Source: Saccharina japonica
Lineage: Eukaryota > Sar > Phaeophyceae > Laminariales > Laminariaceae
Length of the DNA stretch: 64,000 bases
Direction: 5' to 3'
Assembly: GCA_008828725.1 (NCBI GenBank)
Contig: MEHQ01000812.1
Span: forward strand, 310,001 to 374,000
Positions 13,529-25,039 of this stretch are shown piece by piece. The notes under the pieces were generated by a model, which saw only the letters and a program-made list of their open reading frames with translations, was not told the DNA's origin and ran no database searches. Position numbers and translations under genes: made by a program. The number at the start of each line of letters is the position of its first letter. The stretch's first letter is position 1.

Positions 13529-16500
13529 CGATCGATGAGTTGGATGGTGACACAGCGACGTTGCTTCGCGCCCGACGCGCAGCCGGCGATCGGTGCGTCT
13601 CTCTCTCGCCAAACTACAGTCGGCTGGCGCGGGCTCGGGCCTAGAGACGAAGGGAAGCGCACTCGGCGCGTTCCCGCCAGACCAGAGGCAGCCAGCCTGG
13701 CTTCGGACGCTTGGGTTCTACGCCCAGTACAGCGCACTCGGCGCGTCTCTCCGCGGAGCCAGGCCACAACAACAGCAGCAGTTGGTCTCGCCGTTTTATC
13801 AAATATCTGCACTTGCAACAAAGCCGTGTTTTCTCGCATAAGAAGACTGTTTCGATTTTGGAACTAGGTCGCTGAAAAATCGATCGGACCATAATGTGAA
13901 GCTCAAAACTCGAACCGCACTGGAAACTGCCTGTAGGCCATGGGATAGCTCATCGGCTAGTACTTTTGCTTTGCACTCCGAAGTCGGTTTATCGGTGAGG
14001 TATACAGCTCCTTGAGGGAAAAATCTCAGAAACAAAATTAGGCATCTCCACACCGGCATGCGCCATGAGCACTCCCTATCGTTGCACGGTTTGGGAAACA
14101 TCGGGGCGGGCAAGAGGAGGAGGTTAATTCTTCATTTCACGTCGAGTCCAAAACTTGGGGTCTTGATCCCTTGAATATCATTGTCGATGCAACAGGCACT
14201 ATTCCACCCGAGTCCCCGCTTGCAGGGACAGGACTCCTGTGGCGCCTCGACAGGGCGGAGAGAGGGCGAGGGGGTGTACTCATGTCATGCATGGCCGTAG
14301 TCATAACAACACAGACCCTCACATCCGTACAATGCCGGGACGGAGCAAGGCTAGTTTTCACCGACCGGGCAGACATCGCTATCATAGCACCGAGCACGAA
14401 GCGCCGTCGAGGTGCTACGCGAGTCGCATAAAAAACAGTGAGAGCGGGCCAAGGGGGCGGTCGAATCCGCTGCCAACTATAAATGTGCAAACTGCCAAGC
14501 CTGGCGGCAGATGGTGCTTCCTAGTTCCTGCCGTCAGCACAGCCCGGGGCCTAGAGGGGAAAGAGACTCGTGCTGCGACAAAGGTTGAACGTTGTAGCTG
14601 ATGTCGTTCGGAATGGCGGGGATCCGTAGCCCAGATTCGTCGGTATATCATTATTGCGTCCCACAATGTTCCATTCTGTACCTTAGGCCGCGGGGTAATT
14701 CACCGGGTGGCACTTTTTTATTTCCCTCCAAAGTTATTTTGTTTCGGTGAGGTGTAGAGGCTCCTCAAGTGACCGCTCTCAGAACACGTACTGTACACAG
14801 GTGCACCTCTACCTTGACACGGACTGTATACAGGTGTCTGCGCCGAACAGGCTTTGGGACCATACTCGACTTAACGCCCGGTCAATTACGTCCCGGCGCG
14901 CGGTTTGGACTTCCAGTACCGGCACTGCAATGTGCGTCAATCCAACCGTTGTCCCCACCAACCCCCCAAATGTGATGGTCCATTTAAAATGGAACTCGAC
15001 GTTATGATGTTCGAGTCGGACGCTCGCGTTGTAATTCGTAGGTACACGTGTGTGCTTATACTTTGCTGTAGGGATATTTGGGTCTTGTTGGATCCTCAAT
15101 CTTCGGGGAAAAACGCTCACCGAAAACGCTGCTCGTTAACGGTTTGCCAGGGGCTCCTGGACAACGCGTGCAACCTTATCTCCACACGATGGCACACACT
15201 ACCCAACCCCCCCCCTTTAGCGGTGCTTTGCCACCTGGCGTGGTAAACATGCGCCAGACACAGAGGTTACGAAATTCCCTCCTCGTGGTTACTAAGTTTC
15301 AGTATAGGATCGACATTTGGAAGTCACGCATTGCTTGATGTGTTTGATCCTGTTCTACTCGACCAGTTTTTCGAATATATTCATTCCTGTACATCCATCC
15401 GTATCCAGACATGCACGCCTTCTTGAGGCACTAGACGCCGACATATGCTATGTTGGTTTTTACCTATTTCAGTGGACCGGTATTTGTAGGCCTCTGTATA
15501 TCGAAACCCTGAAAACCCTTTTCAAAGAGGCCTTCTACCGTAGGGGTTGCACATCTTGTTTCTGCGGCTCCTTACATGACGAGCCCTATACCATCAGTAA
15601 GGCATCCAGAAACCGGCATTTGTGACAAATAAAAACATGAAAGTGGAAACCCGATGGCCTCAAGTAGGTATACAGCGAATAACATTGAAAACACAAATGA
15701 CGTTCCGACGATGTAACGCATGTTTGGTAAGGCGTGTGCCTTATTGGGTAGAGTTCCTTCTTTAAGAGCCACGGTACGAAGTAAAAAATGCTTGCTACTC
15801 CTATGGTGGCATTTTTCCAAAAGGAACTAAACGTATATAGTAAGTTGAATATTCTAACTTGTAGTCAACACTAATATCACGCGTTCGCCTGATCCCCCAT
15901 TTTCTCGGAGCAAAATCAGCTTGTCACCATTTGGCGCCGTTCATGGGGGTATTACTACTGGATACCACGTGAATAAAACGTTCAAGAATATTTTGCATGC
16001 GGCATTGTTGGCGGAGACAAATTGGCGCGTTCATCTTGAAACAAGCCCAAACGTTTACCAAGCGTGGTGTTGTTAAATCGCGTAATCGTTCTTAAGTTGT
16101 TAACATACGGATGAGCGCACGCAGGGAGCATTGGTCGGAGGATTACATACATACGTCAGGATGAATCATATGCATCTCATACGTCTTAATGATACTGCAG
16201 AAGATACGTACTGACCCGGCTTGGTATCTCTGCATCCTCGGTTTCGTTCAAACACGGGTCGTACACCGCGAGTCCCGCAGTTCCAATGCAATAGCTTGAG
16301 TAAATCTCCTCGTCGCAGCCCTTCCCCCCCCAGACGCATATCTCCACATTTGGAAACTCGTACAGATCGTCCTGTCGGGGAGGTGGGCAAATCATTGAAG
16401 GGCAGACAGCATAACACGGCGTGTCTGCGTGGTGCAGACCTCGGGGCAAAGAGGACGATCGACCATGCACCGCCGTGGGCATGGGTATGTAGGATTTCAG

Positions 16501-19500
16501 AGGAAAAGGTAACAGGCATAGGACGTAACAGTTACATCTACATTGTGCCAACAGCATACCAAGGTGCCCGAATATCGGCGACGCCTGAAAGCGCAACAAG
16601 ACAGTACTGTTGACCGCCTGAAAAACTAACTAAAATCAGCATTTCACAAGCGTGTAGTATTTCTCGTTCGCCGCCGCCGGAAACGTCGGAAGAAAACCCG
16701 CCTGATCCCCTCCCCCACCTATCCCCGAATCAACAAGCAATTACTGCGCCCGCGCCCGCCTCACGAGCGCCGAGATGTCGCTGTCCGATGTTAGCAGATA
16801 TCCTGGGCTTATTTCACGAGCTGCCCAAGATCTACCCAATATCGTGAGCCGTGGATCACCCCCTTATCAATCAATTTTGATATTGCATCACCCTTGGAGG
16901 GCAAAACAACCATAAAGAAGACATTAGATCTACGACGAAACAAGATACTTCCCGTGAGCATGCATGATATCGCGACAAGCGAACACACCTAGGGCTAGGG
17001 GCTGGTAGCTCTAGGTCACGGGAAAATGCCTGACTGGGTCAGCCGCGAGGAACCTGGATTCGCCCAGGATTTCGGTTTCGCCCCCCCCCCCAACCTCCCC
17101 ATATGATATATTTATGGGTTGGGTTGGCGTCGGTTGGCAACGACGCTGTAAAACACGCCACTCGCTGCGTGAGCAAGACAACCAGGGTGCCGTTTTATTG
17201 TTTATTTTTCGGCGGTCACCAAAGCTGGCGGTCGAGTAGATCATTTGTGCGGGGTGGGGAACCTTTGCTCCGCACAAGGGGAATGGTCGTATCACGTAGT
17301 GTTAATATGGTAAGGCCTCCGCGAGGCAGTTACACAGTAAAACCCATTGCTGTCTCCGGAAGTGGCCACACCAGAAATTAAATTAACTCATTGAAGCTGT
17401 CGTCCATATGCAAGTCCGCCTTAGAGGCGGTTCTCAGCAGGATGCACCTTACCCTCCATGCGACTCGCCCAATGCCTCACGGCGCTTCGCGCTTGGTGCA
17501 AGCAATGTCTGCCTGGTTGGTGAAAACCCAACGTGCTCCGTCCCGGCATTGTAGGAATGCGAGGGTCTATGGTCATATGACTACTTCCGTGCACGACATG
17601 AGTACAACCCCCCCCCCCCCCAACCAACTTGTCATTAACGGCCACCCTCCAGAAACGGCTCCGAAGGGCGCCGTTTCATGTGTATTGCGGGGTAAATATT
17701 ATGAAGTTACACGGCATGACTAGAGCTAATCGAAACGTTGAGCTTGGGGCGTATCTGAAAGGGTGTGTTTGGATCAGGGGTGGTAGAATGACTCAGAAAA
17801 TAGTTGTGAAAAATAAATGCGAGCACATGGTATGGTGTCTTATTCTATCGTGCTCACAGTAGTATTACCAATGTCCTGGAATCCTGGTGCCTCCTCCAGC
17901 CAGGAGAGATGTACTGCCACTGCCAGTAGGTACTGGCCCCGTACCGAGTTCTATGATGCACCCTGTGAGCATTACTATTGTATGTTACTGTTGGCCCACA
18001 TACAGCCCCTGCTCTGCCTACGCTTTAACATTGGTTGGTATTATATTGCATACTCAACGGCATCGTTAAAAAACATCGGTGGGTGAATACGAGCCGTCTT
18101 TGTTTTTTTTCCATTTTTGCGATCGGTAGCACCTATATAAAAAGCAGAGCGTTCTCAAAGGATTCCTCCTGTATTGCTATACTGCTGTAGATCGTGTGCC
18201 TCGTACAGGTAAAAGCTAATGAAAGTACTGCCCGAGTTATGTCTTGGATCATTATGAATTGGATTTTAATGAACAACTTATAGGGTCTCCTGAACGACAA
18301 CAAAGAATAAAAACCAAAACAAGCTCGAGTCATTCTGATTCTATAACCCCCCACCTAGGATAAGCACCGTCGATAATACTGGCTCAATCAGTCAGAAGTT
18401 GAAGGAGCACCCCGGGGGTTGGGAAATACAACCCCAGTCCACTGCGCTAGAAACATCCCGGCGCCCGATTCGCGCTGGGGACTTGGTACACCAAGCCGAT
18501 CCTACTACCGAGGTGTCAAACAGTAGTCTATCTACTGTTGATGTAACTACAGTACGAAGTATTTCTCTTGTTCACAGCGCGGTCACAAGCTCAATATCGT
18601 ATTCCTCAAAGCGCATACAAAGGGGACCAAGGGAACGGACCGTCCTCACCGACACGGAGAAGTTGGTGCTGGGGTTGTTGTATTTTCCGAGGAGCGTCAC
18701 GATCTGCCATGCAGTGTCTGCGCGCAAAAATATCAACAAAGAAAACAAAAAGCAAGACCGAGAAAATAACGTGCAGTATTGGCCTCAGAAAAACGGAAGA
18801 TAAAATAGCAACGCGTACACCCAATTTGTCGGTAGTTAATTTACAGCACATATACGTACAGTTTCGGCCTCACAATTCAAAGTAAAGTAGCAACGCGTAC
18901 GTACACACAAGCAGTTTGTCAATGGACTTAAGCACTTGTCTACTTGATTGAAAATTGTAAATATTTTATTTATGCCCCCTCCGGCAACGAACTGGACGAT
19001 GCAGGTATTCCCCGTTCTTCGATATTCGTGCACTACTACAGTGGGCGCCCCGTGTTAAGAAACGCCAATTTGTTGTCCAGACTCAGTTTCTTGCTTTGTT
19101 TCCGACGGTCGATCTAGCTCCATTGTAAAGGACTTAGAGAGGATCCCACTACTGTCGAGCTTTGTTCCTTACGTAAACCAATTTGATTACCATTCGTGCC
19201 AATTTGAGCTAATATTTATGAACATAAAGTTCGGGCGCCCACTGTATACGCACTACTACTGTAGTTGCAAGCCCATTATAGTCGTACACCATAATTATAT
19301 TCCACTGTGGATTGGAACAGTGCAGCAACACCAATCCAACCGGTGGTCACGAAACGGCAAGAAAGATGCCAGGTAGTACGCGAGCACGAAAGACGCACAC
19401 ATGCCTGGCATCCCACCTGAAATATATTCCCACCCGTGTCCGCAGGTTGTCACCTGAAACCTGAAAATACCGCGTCACAAGCAAAACACGGCGGCACACA

Positions 19501-20129
19501 TGCGCGATCCGTGGTCTTCTCGAGGGCGCAGTGGTCCCCTCGACCAAGGTCGGGGCGGGAGAAATTCCACCCAAGCATAGCAAATTCACCCTTCTTTAAT
19601 TCCCCTCTTTGAATAGTATGGTGAATTGTCATTGCCTTCGGACGATGTGTAGCATAAGCTTCAACGTTGATCACTATAAAAATCACAAAGAAAACACCCA
19701 ACATCGAAACATTAAGAGCTCGTTGTCATTTATTAGCGGCCCGCATTTTTCACCCGGTGCTGAAGTTTTATGAAGGGACTGTGCACGGGGGCTATATAGA
19801 ATGCCGGAAGTGGCTTAACAAAGCAGCCTCCCGGAAATGAGGCTATCTCCTGCCGGAGTTATAACTCCAAGATGCACTCCAGTATACACACTCAGTACGA
19901 ACGACGGTCGGCACTCAAACCACATTGCAGCAAATACACCAAGGGTTGGCAAGGTACATATGCCGGAGCTTCGGTCCTGTCACGATGGAGTTAGAAAACA
20001 CGCAGTCAATGACACGACGTTTACTATTTTGCCTTACGTATATACGTACATCCCAAGATACCCAGCAGAAGAGCTCCCCAGACGACTGTCGCCCGTTTCC
20101 TGTGTTCCGGCACCACGCTGGCGGGCTTC
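6035..20129 (-). CDS. Gene 1: two-TM DEG/ENaC-like channel subunit (5' exon missing)
   Basis: Ten exons are joined here: 20050-20129, 18650-18717, 16216-16371, 12930-13025, 11390-11436, 10942-11065, 10448-10549, 8372-8525, 7811-8061, 6035-6223. All introns are GT-AG, the phases agree, and the joined frame is open for 421 codons before TAG. The exons were found by matching genes 2 and 3. Order in the protein: basic stretch and TM1, a FPNVEICVW motif, six cysteines in h4-h5, a sequon-rich outer domain, NIGGFW, TM2 (LVTWGLCFIA), a RKRRRSS cluster, and a tail ending PPPSYADCA. Two-TM topology plus the post-TM1 FPxVxIC motif and pre-TM2 IGG motif recall DEG/ENaC/ASIC channels; P2X-like or a new trimeric-type family are alternatives. 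The exon with the start codon lies above 20129 and was not recognised. Coding status is well supported; function is inferred. Confidence 0.85.
7811..8061 (-). CDS. Gene 1 exon h10: TM2 and basic cytoplasmic region
   Basis: 251 bases, acceptor CCACCAG, donor GTCAGT. The split Glu is followed by IMLVTWGLCFIASRSEAP (TM2 and exit), then IEVGKEIVTRKRRRSS and an acidic-aromatic stretch (EEEQPYW). The frame stays open a little past the donor, so intron retention would add residues. Confidence 0.88.
8372..8525 (-). CDS. Gene 1 exon h9: pre-TM2 segment with NIGGFW
   Basis: 154 bases, acceptor CTCACAG, donor GTAAGC, leaving after one base of a Glu codon. Contains an NSS sequon, LHLSLTQGGYSLTELTDIDP, and then LIGNIGGFW at the mouth of TM2. 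IGG at this place recalls the DIGG motif of DEG/ENaC. Confidence 0.9.
9475..9590. repeat. Short local duplications in gene 1 intron h8-h9
   Basis: GCCTCAG...TAGGTGTACC occurs twice, then GCCTTCAAAGGCGAGTTA occurs twice back to back. Confidence 0.75.
10448..10549 (-). CDS. Gene 1 exon h8: outer domain
   Basis: 102 bases, phase 0 at both ends, acceptor ATGCAG, donor GTATGT. Reads TIGKSTRNYIRGGSVTSYPI then LSYSTGNRVN. The TIGxxTRN...TS(Y/F)P pattern recurs in genes 2 and 3. Confidence 0.86.
10942..11065 (-). CDS. Gene 1 exon h7: outer domain
   Basis: 124 bases, acceptor GCCACAG, donor GTGAGT. Completes Arg, then EIVGIFLGNETTPEYVTVPY and a segment ending VTYIETDM. One NET sequon. The core GIFLGN...VPY is kept in all three genes. 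Confidence 0.88.
11390..11436 (-). CDS. Gene 1 exon h6: micro-exon
   Basis: 47 bases, acceptor AACGCAG, donor GTGAGC, ending after two bases of an Arg codon. Reads MTWVTSLAPEDEGEYR. Too short to call alone; supported by same-phase copies in genes 2 (47 bases) and 3 (41 bases). Confidence 0.78.
12930..13025 (-). CDS. Gene 1 exon h5: outer domain, two cysteines
   Basis: 96 bases, phase 0 at both ends, acceptor TATCAG, donor GTGAGT. Begins WTNCVSFDLTGVDMQGF, then IDGCAVSKKP. The Cys pair is kept in gene 2; the second is absent in gene 3. Confidence 0.87.
13309..13428. repeat. Inverted repeat, 30-base arms, in gene 1 intron h4-h5
   Basis: Arms 13309-13338 and 13399-13428 share ATGACCCAAGTCGTCGGA in opposite orientation, with only a few mismatches overall. 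A third, weaker copy sits in the loop. Foldback element or remnant of one. Confidence 0.75.
13484..13528. repeat. CAG microsatellite in gene 1 intron
   Basis: About 15 CAG units with one TAG interruption. Confidence 0.9.
14268..14430 (-). repeat. Dispersed repeat R1, copy A
   Basis: Opposite orientation to the other copies. Keeps GGGGGTGTACTCATGTC, a GCCGGGACGGAG block and GCGAAGCGCC-like sequence. Diverged and lacks one end. In the gene 1 intron between h4 and h5. Confidence 0.65.
16216..16371 (-). CDS. Gene 1 exon h4: FPxVxIC motif and four cysteines
   Basis: 156 bases in phase 0, acceptor CCGACAG, donor GTCAGT. It contains YEFPNVEICVWGGKGCDEE and then YCIG and YDPC, four cysteines in all, plus an NET sequon. 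FPNVEIC resembles the FPAVTICN motif that follows TM1 in DEG/ENaC proteins. Confidence 0.88.
17396..17621 (+). repeat. Dispersed repeat R1, copy B (poly-C tailed)
   Basis: Runs from GCTGTCGTCCATATGCAAGT to a poly-C tail after GACATGAGTACA. Very like copy D, so the family moved fairly recently. No coding frame, no terminal inverted repeats and no clear tRNA promoter boxes were seen; SINE-like is a guess. In the gene 1 intron between h3 and h4. Confidence 0.8.
18650..18717 (-). CDS. Gene 1 exon h3: end of TM1 and first outer residues
   Basis: 68 bases, acceptor GCGCAG, donor GTGAGG. The split codon from h2 (T|AC) gives Tyr, then TAWQIVTLLGKYNNPSTNFS, ending VS in phase 0. It carries an NFS sequon just outside the membrane. 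Confidence 0.85.
20050..20129 (-). CDS. Gene 1 exon h2: TM1
   Basis: 80 bases between a pyrimidine-rich acceptor (TCTGCCAG) and donor GTACGT. It enters in codon position 3 and leaves after position 1. It reads KPASVVPEHRKRATVVWG and then the hydrophobic ALLLGILG, so a basic cytoplasmic edge runs into TM1. Same length as the gene 2 exon. Confidence 0.85.
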
Positions 20130-20470
20130 CTGGCAGACAAAAAAAAACGGCGTGTACGATTCAGTAGCTGAATGGTGTAGCCCTCATTTTGCGCTTAACT
20201 CAAAATCCGGCTCGCTCTTCACTGTGGAGGGTGACACCGCTCGGTAAAAGGGACAAATGATCGCGCCAGTCGTGCGCGGGGGGGCTAAACACATTTGTGC
20301 TGTACCAGTATACACATGAAGCACTTCGTACGTATGGTTGCCCAGTTTAGTCCTCGTGGGGGTATTATCACTGTACTGCACCGCCACGGTATTTTCACCA
20401 CGATATTTTCGCTGTGAAACCGCAAGAAAATATCGTTGTTGTTGTTCATTGTTGTTAGTACAAGGGCTCC

Positions 20471-20502
20471 GCATGGGTGCCGGCATTCGCCGGCACCCAT
20501 GC
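20471..20502. repeat. Perfect hairpin, 14-base arms
   Basis: GCATGGGTGCCGGC, loop ATTC, then the exact reverse complement. It lies about 340 bases upstream of the gene 1 TM1 exon. Confidence 0.85.
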
Positions 20503-20559
20503 TTCGGATAGGATAGTATCTGGTACAACGTCAGTTATTTGGTACCTACCATCCTTAAT

Positions 20560-20905
20560 ATTTACGACAATGTGATGGCGCTCGCTCGTGTTTCGATATC
20601 TGACGCATACGTGCAGAATCAAGGCAATGCCAAGTGTTGCAGAAAGAAGGGAATGCTGCGTGTTGAAATATTCAGTTCGCAACCTCATTTCTCAGTCTCA
20701 ACAGTCAGTCTCAGAAATAATGTAATCAGTCGCTTTCGGTGTTCCCTGGATAGTCTCAGTTCTCAGGACAGTTTGTGAGAATTACGACAACAACGTGATG
20801 GCGCTCGCTCGTGTTTTGATGCGTGACACATAGTATATACGTGCAGAGTCAAGCCCATGCCAAATGTTGCAGGAAGAAGGAAACGCTGAGTGTTGATACT
20901 CAGGT
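20560..20905. repeat. Two-unit tandem repeat
   Basis: Units near 20560-20685 and 20783-20905 share GTGATGGCGCTCGCTCGTGT and a GTTGCAG-AAGAAGG block; offset about 220 bases. Confidence 0.75.
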
Positions 20906-21539
20906 CGTAACTTCCTTTCTCACAGTCTCTGGCAGAAGTGCACCAGTTGAGGTGGCGGGCTCAGTTTTGGTACGTGCGGCAAAAAACAAATCGTGTCGAG
21001 AAAACGGTTCCGCGTGGATAGTAGAGAGACGTCAAAGCTGGCCACGGGGGGGGTCTCAACTATTATCTGCCTCTCGTGTCTGAGCAGACTCGTATCTACA
21101 CTGCAGCACTACGCATACACTACAACAGTATTACTGTACAGCAGTAGTACGTACCACAGCAGCAGCAGTTTCTACATACAGTACGTACTCGTACCAGGTA
21201 CTGTCGGTGAGAAACTACAGCAGTAAAACGTAGCTGCGAATCCTCCAGTTTGGGTCCACGCCCATACCTTGATTGCCAGCGCCAGAATCGTAATTATCAG
21301 CCCGACCCCTGGAAGATCTATACACTTCATCGTTGTCAATGTTGTTGTTGTTGTTGTTGATCTATACACTTCATCGTTGTCAATAGGACCATCACGAATC
21401 CAACCGAGAAAAAAAGATTAATTCGTACTCGGCATATTATTGAACCGAGTTTTCTTGTTGTACAGCAGTACTGCAGAAGCAGCTGCACATTTTTGAGCCG
21501 AGTTTTGTGTTGTCGTACTGCTGTGCTTGCTGCTGTTGT

Positions 21540-21990
21540 ATCGTACTCGTATCCGGACGAAGCAAGGCCGAGGGGGTGGAAGGGACTAAAGACGACCGCT
21601 CAGGTAGTCGGGAGAAAGCGATCGCATTTGCGAGACCGAGCTCTCGAAGGAAAGAGCTACGACGTAAATTATTGAAGCTCGCAACGACTAAAGAAGCCGA
21701 TATAAATAGATGTGTGAAAGAAGCTTGCTTCCTTGAGGAAAACCCTGCATGTCCCCCAAAGAACCTTACTGTCTCAAGGAAACTATCTCGATGTCCCGCC
21801 GTCTCGAAAGAGCCTACGGATTGAAGGCCACCGCGGTCGGCGGCGACGTGCGACCTCGAGAGAGCGCGAGCGGGAACAGGCCCGTCGGAGGCCGGAGAAG
21901 GCGACCCGCGAGAGAACGGACGAGAAAGCGCGGGCGAGGCGCCGAGAGCTGACGCGTTTCCATTTCGGTCTGAAGCCCAGACGATAGGAG
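21540..21990. other. GC-rich islet with short open frames on both strands
   Basis: Sharply richer in CG than its surroundings, with a 105-codon frame on plus (21507-21824), a second plus frame (21733-21987) and a 195-codon frame on minus (21437-22024). Could be a promoter/first-exon island, possibly for gene 1 since it lies upstream of h2, or a degraded gene. Not recognised. Confidence 0.25.
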
Positions 21991-24584
21991 GGACTTCGGC
22001 CATTTCCAAAATCACGAGAGGCATCGATGCTCATTTTATTTATATCTATTGTACTGTAGCTGATGTTGCTGCTCCTGCTGCTGTTGGGGTTATTTGGGCG
22101 GTTAATTTAGTTACCTGTAGTACAGGATTGATGCCGATGCTAGCGGCGTAGTTCGCACGACAGTCCTACTGTATACACGCGAACAACGTGAGAGACGCAC
22201 AATGGTACTGCTGCGTTCATCTTAACTGCCTGCGTGAGCTGCTACTACGCGTACTGCATCTGCTGCTTCTTCAGATACTTCTCACTGCTACTCTCTGCAG
22301 CAAAGAAGTAAGATAGATAGTGTACAAACACACGCGGTATGTTATTACACAGCAAGCAGAGCTTCTACCCGATTGTTGCCTAATGGGCCTCAATCAACCC
22401 CCAACTTACGTTTCCGCTTGATATATCGCGCACGGGGCTACAAGTGTACTACAGTACGTACAGTACAAAAACGGGTGCATACTACAGTAAGTCGGGCCCC
22501 TACGAGCCCATCCCGTGTATTGGGTCCCCTAGCAAACTGGCTCCCTATAGGTAAAATGCTCAACACGGCCACCTAAATAAAGCACCGGCCCAGGCACAAA
22601 TGCCATGATTGGGCCCATAGTGCACCGGTTCCCTATAACGCCTTACAGATTACAGCAACGACAGTTGTTACAACTGTAGTACACTGCGTGGGAGTGTGCA
22701 ACGGTTGGAGCAAAGCATCACTGGTGTATCGCCGCACCCACCCCCCCTTGTTGTCTTGCAGGCATGGGCTACATACAGTACATACGGTATATACAGTACA
22801 TCTTATACGTAGTGTACGCCCGTTTGTGTGTTGGTTTGCTGCTCCACACACTCACAGGCTCACAGGATACCAGGTACCGTTCGTAGTTCGTAATGGATTG
22901 CATGGTGCGGTCAAAATTTGACCGCTTGACCAATCATGTTCAGGCGGGTTCAAACGTAACCAACTGTACCACTTGAGAACAATTTCGGAAGAATCGCTGC
23001 GTCAAAGAAAACAGGGAAAAATGAACAAGAAATTCTAATAAAAGACAAAAATCGTATCTTCTCGTCGTGTTTTATACACACGACAAAAAAAATGAAAAAA
23101 TATCTGCATTCCCCCCGATGTGCAGCAGAGTCACTGCTGTACACCACCATCTTATTATTATCGGTCCCGGCAACTACGAGTACAGTACTCCTGTAGTAAC
23201 TCCCCTCGTGAACAGGCGCTGCGCCGCATTGCGCCGACTTACTGGTGGAGTAGCAGTAGTAGCTGTGGTAGCGGGCACACTTTTCCAGAGCGGCATAATA
23301 AGATCAAAGTGGAAGTACCCGAGCTTTTACCAGCAGTACTACGTACTGTACGTGGTATCAATACCAGTTACCACTGGCAGGATTTCAGCCTCTCATCACG
23401 AAACCCCGCATTTATTTGTTGCCGAAAGGAATACGTATAGGGCAGCGTGTCACACCGCAGGCACCCATGAGGGGTGTCCATCTATGCATGCAGACATATA
23501 TGCATGAAGGAATCACCGTGAGGACTGCGGACTTCAGTAGATAGATTCAGCAATTGTTTCGGTAGCGGTCTAGGCCAGATTTCTGGCGGAACTCTCTGTC
23601 CTCAACGTCAAGAAAGGGGCGAAGGGCGAAGGTCATTTTTTACGCGCATCTTGCGGTCTTCTCGTTTATACTATTAATACTCGTACTTGCGGTTTGCATC
23701 GAGATGCGGCGTGAGTACATATTTTTTGCATTCCAGTTTCTCGTACACCCTCACCCCGTACGTATAGGCAGTAGAGGGCGCGCTGCTGCCGTACAGAGTG
23801 GTGGTGCTCAAGCTCCCGTCTATGTACGCTGGTTGCACGCCGGTACCAGAGCAAGTTTCTCACCCCCCGTTGCCAGTTGCTTCATGGGTGGGTGAAAGCA
23901 CCCGTCGCCCTTGATACCCAGGGACATTCCTTCGCATGCAATTTACCACCAATCCGTCCCGAAACGCAAAAACAGGCTATGTATAAATATTGAATCAAAG
24001 CGATCCTTATGATTTGGAACAGATTGGTACTGCTTGCTGTACGCTTGCTGTACATGTACATACGTACACTTGGTACACCTGAAAAGAAAAGCATTTGCTT
24101 GCTCGGCACGCTTCTTCTTTGCCCTCTCACCACATGTCTGTTAGGTACAGCAGCAGAAGCAGCAGTCAATCAATGCAGAAAGCCGTGATGTGGTGGCCCG
24201 ACTAGAAAGGTGTAGATGTTGGTGCCGACGAAAGGTCGAGTTGAGGACGAAATGACGAAATACGTGCGAAACGAGTACGCGCAAGAGTACTCGTATCGAA
24301 GACGCAAATCGTGAGCATCTCTGAAAAATACGTACCTGGTACGAGTTTTAACACTACGAGTAGCAAAAAACACCCTGGAAAAAATCAAAAATTTGTCAAG
24401 AAACTTGAAGAAACGAATACAGTAGTTATGGTCACCGAAACCGTCGGGCTGTTGGAGCTAGCAGTTGTAAAAAACTCGTAGATGGCCAAGTTGAACGTTG
24501 CATGAATCAACGCACGGGATCCCTATACGAGTAGTATGTGATAGCCGTCTGGGAGCTTGAATCTGCCATCACCATTATTATACC

Positions 24585-24616
<32 letters not shown>
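24585..24616. repeat. CAG microsatellite
   Basis: About ten uninterrupted CAG units. Confidence 0.9.
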
Positions 24617-25039
24617 TTATAACACTCGCCAACACGTAAAAACGACGGAGCAAGCCAACACAGCATTTGTTTTGCCTAAAATGTGCCAAAACCGGGACCA
24701 GGTCAGATCAGTGTGAAAAACTACACTACGTACAGAGTACCAGGTACGTATCAACCAAGAATAGTCGGTACTATAAAACATTAGAAATGGGTTTTTAAAT
24801 GTCCGCATGTCTCGCAACTGCGACCCCCCAGAAGCGGGAACTTGATCGGGATACCCATCAGTCTCATTTCTACAAAAACGAGATCGATTTCCGTGCTCTG
24901 CGGGGCAAAATCTGACCTGAAAGAAAAAACTTATTAAACATTTGCAAACAAATGTCCAGGAACAAAACGGCCTAATGGCCGTTTCGCTATGAAGTACCAG
25001 TATACTACCACTGTACTCCCATGAAATTCTCCAAGCAAG

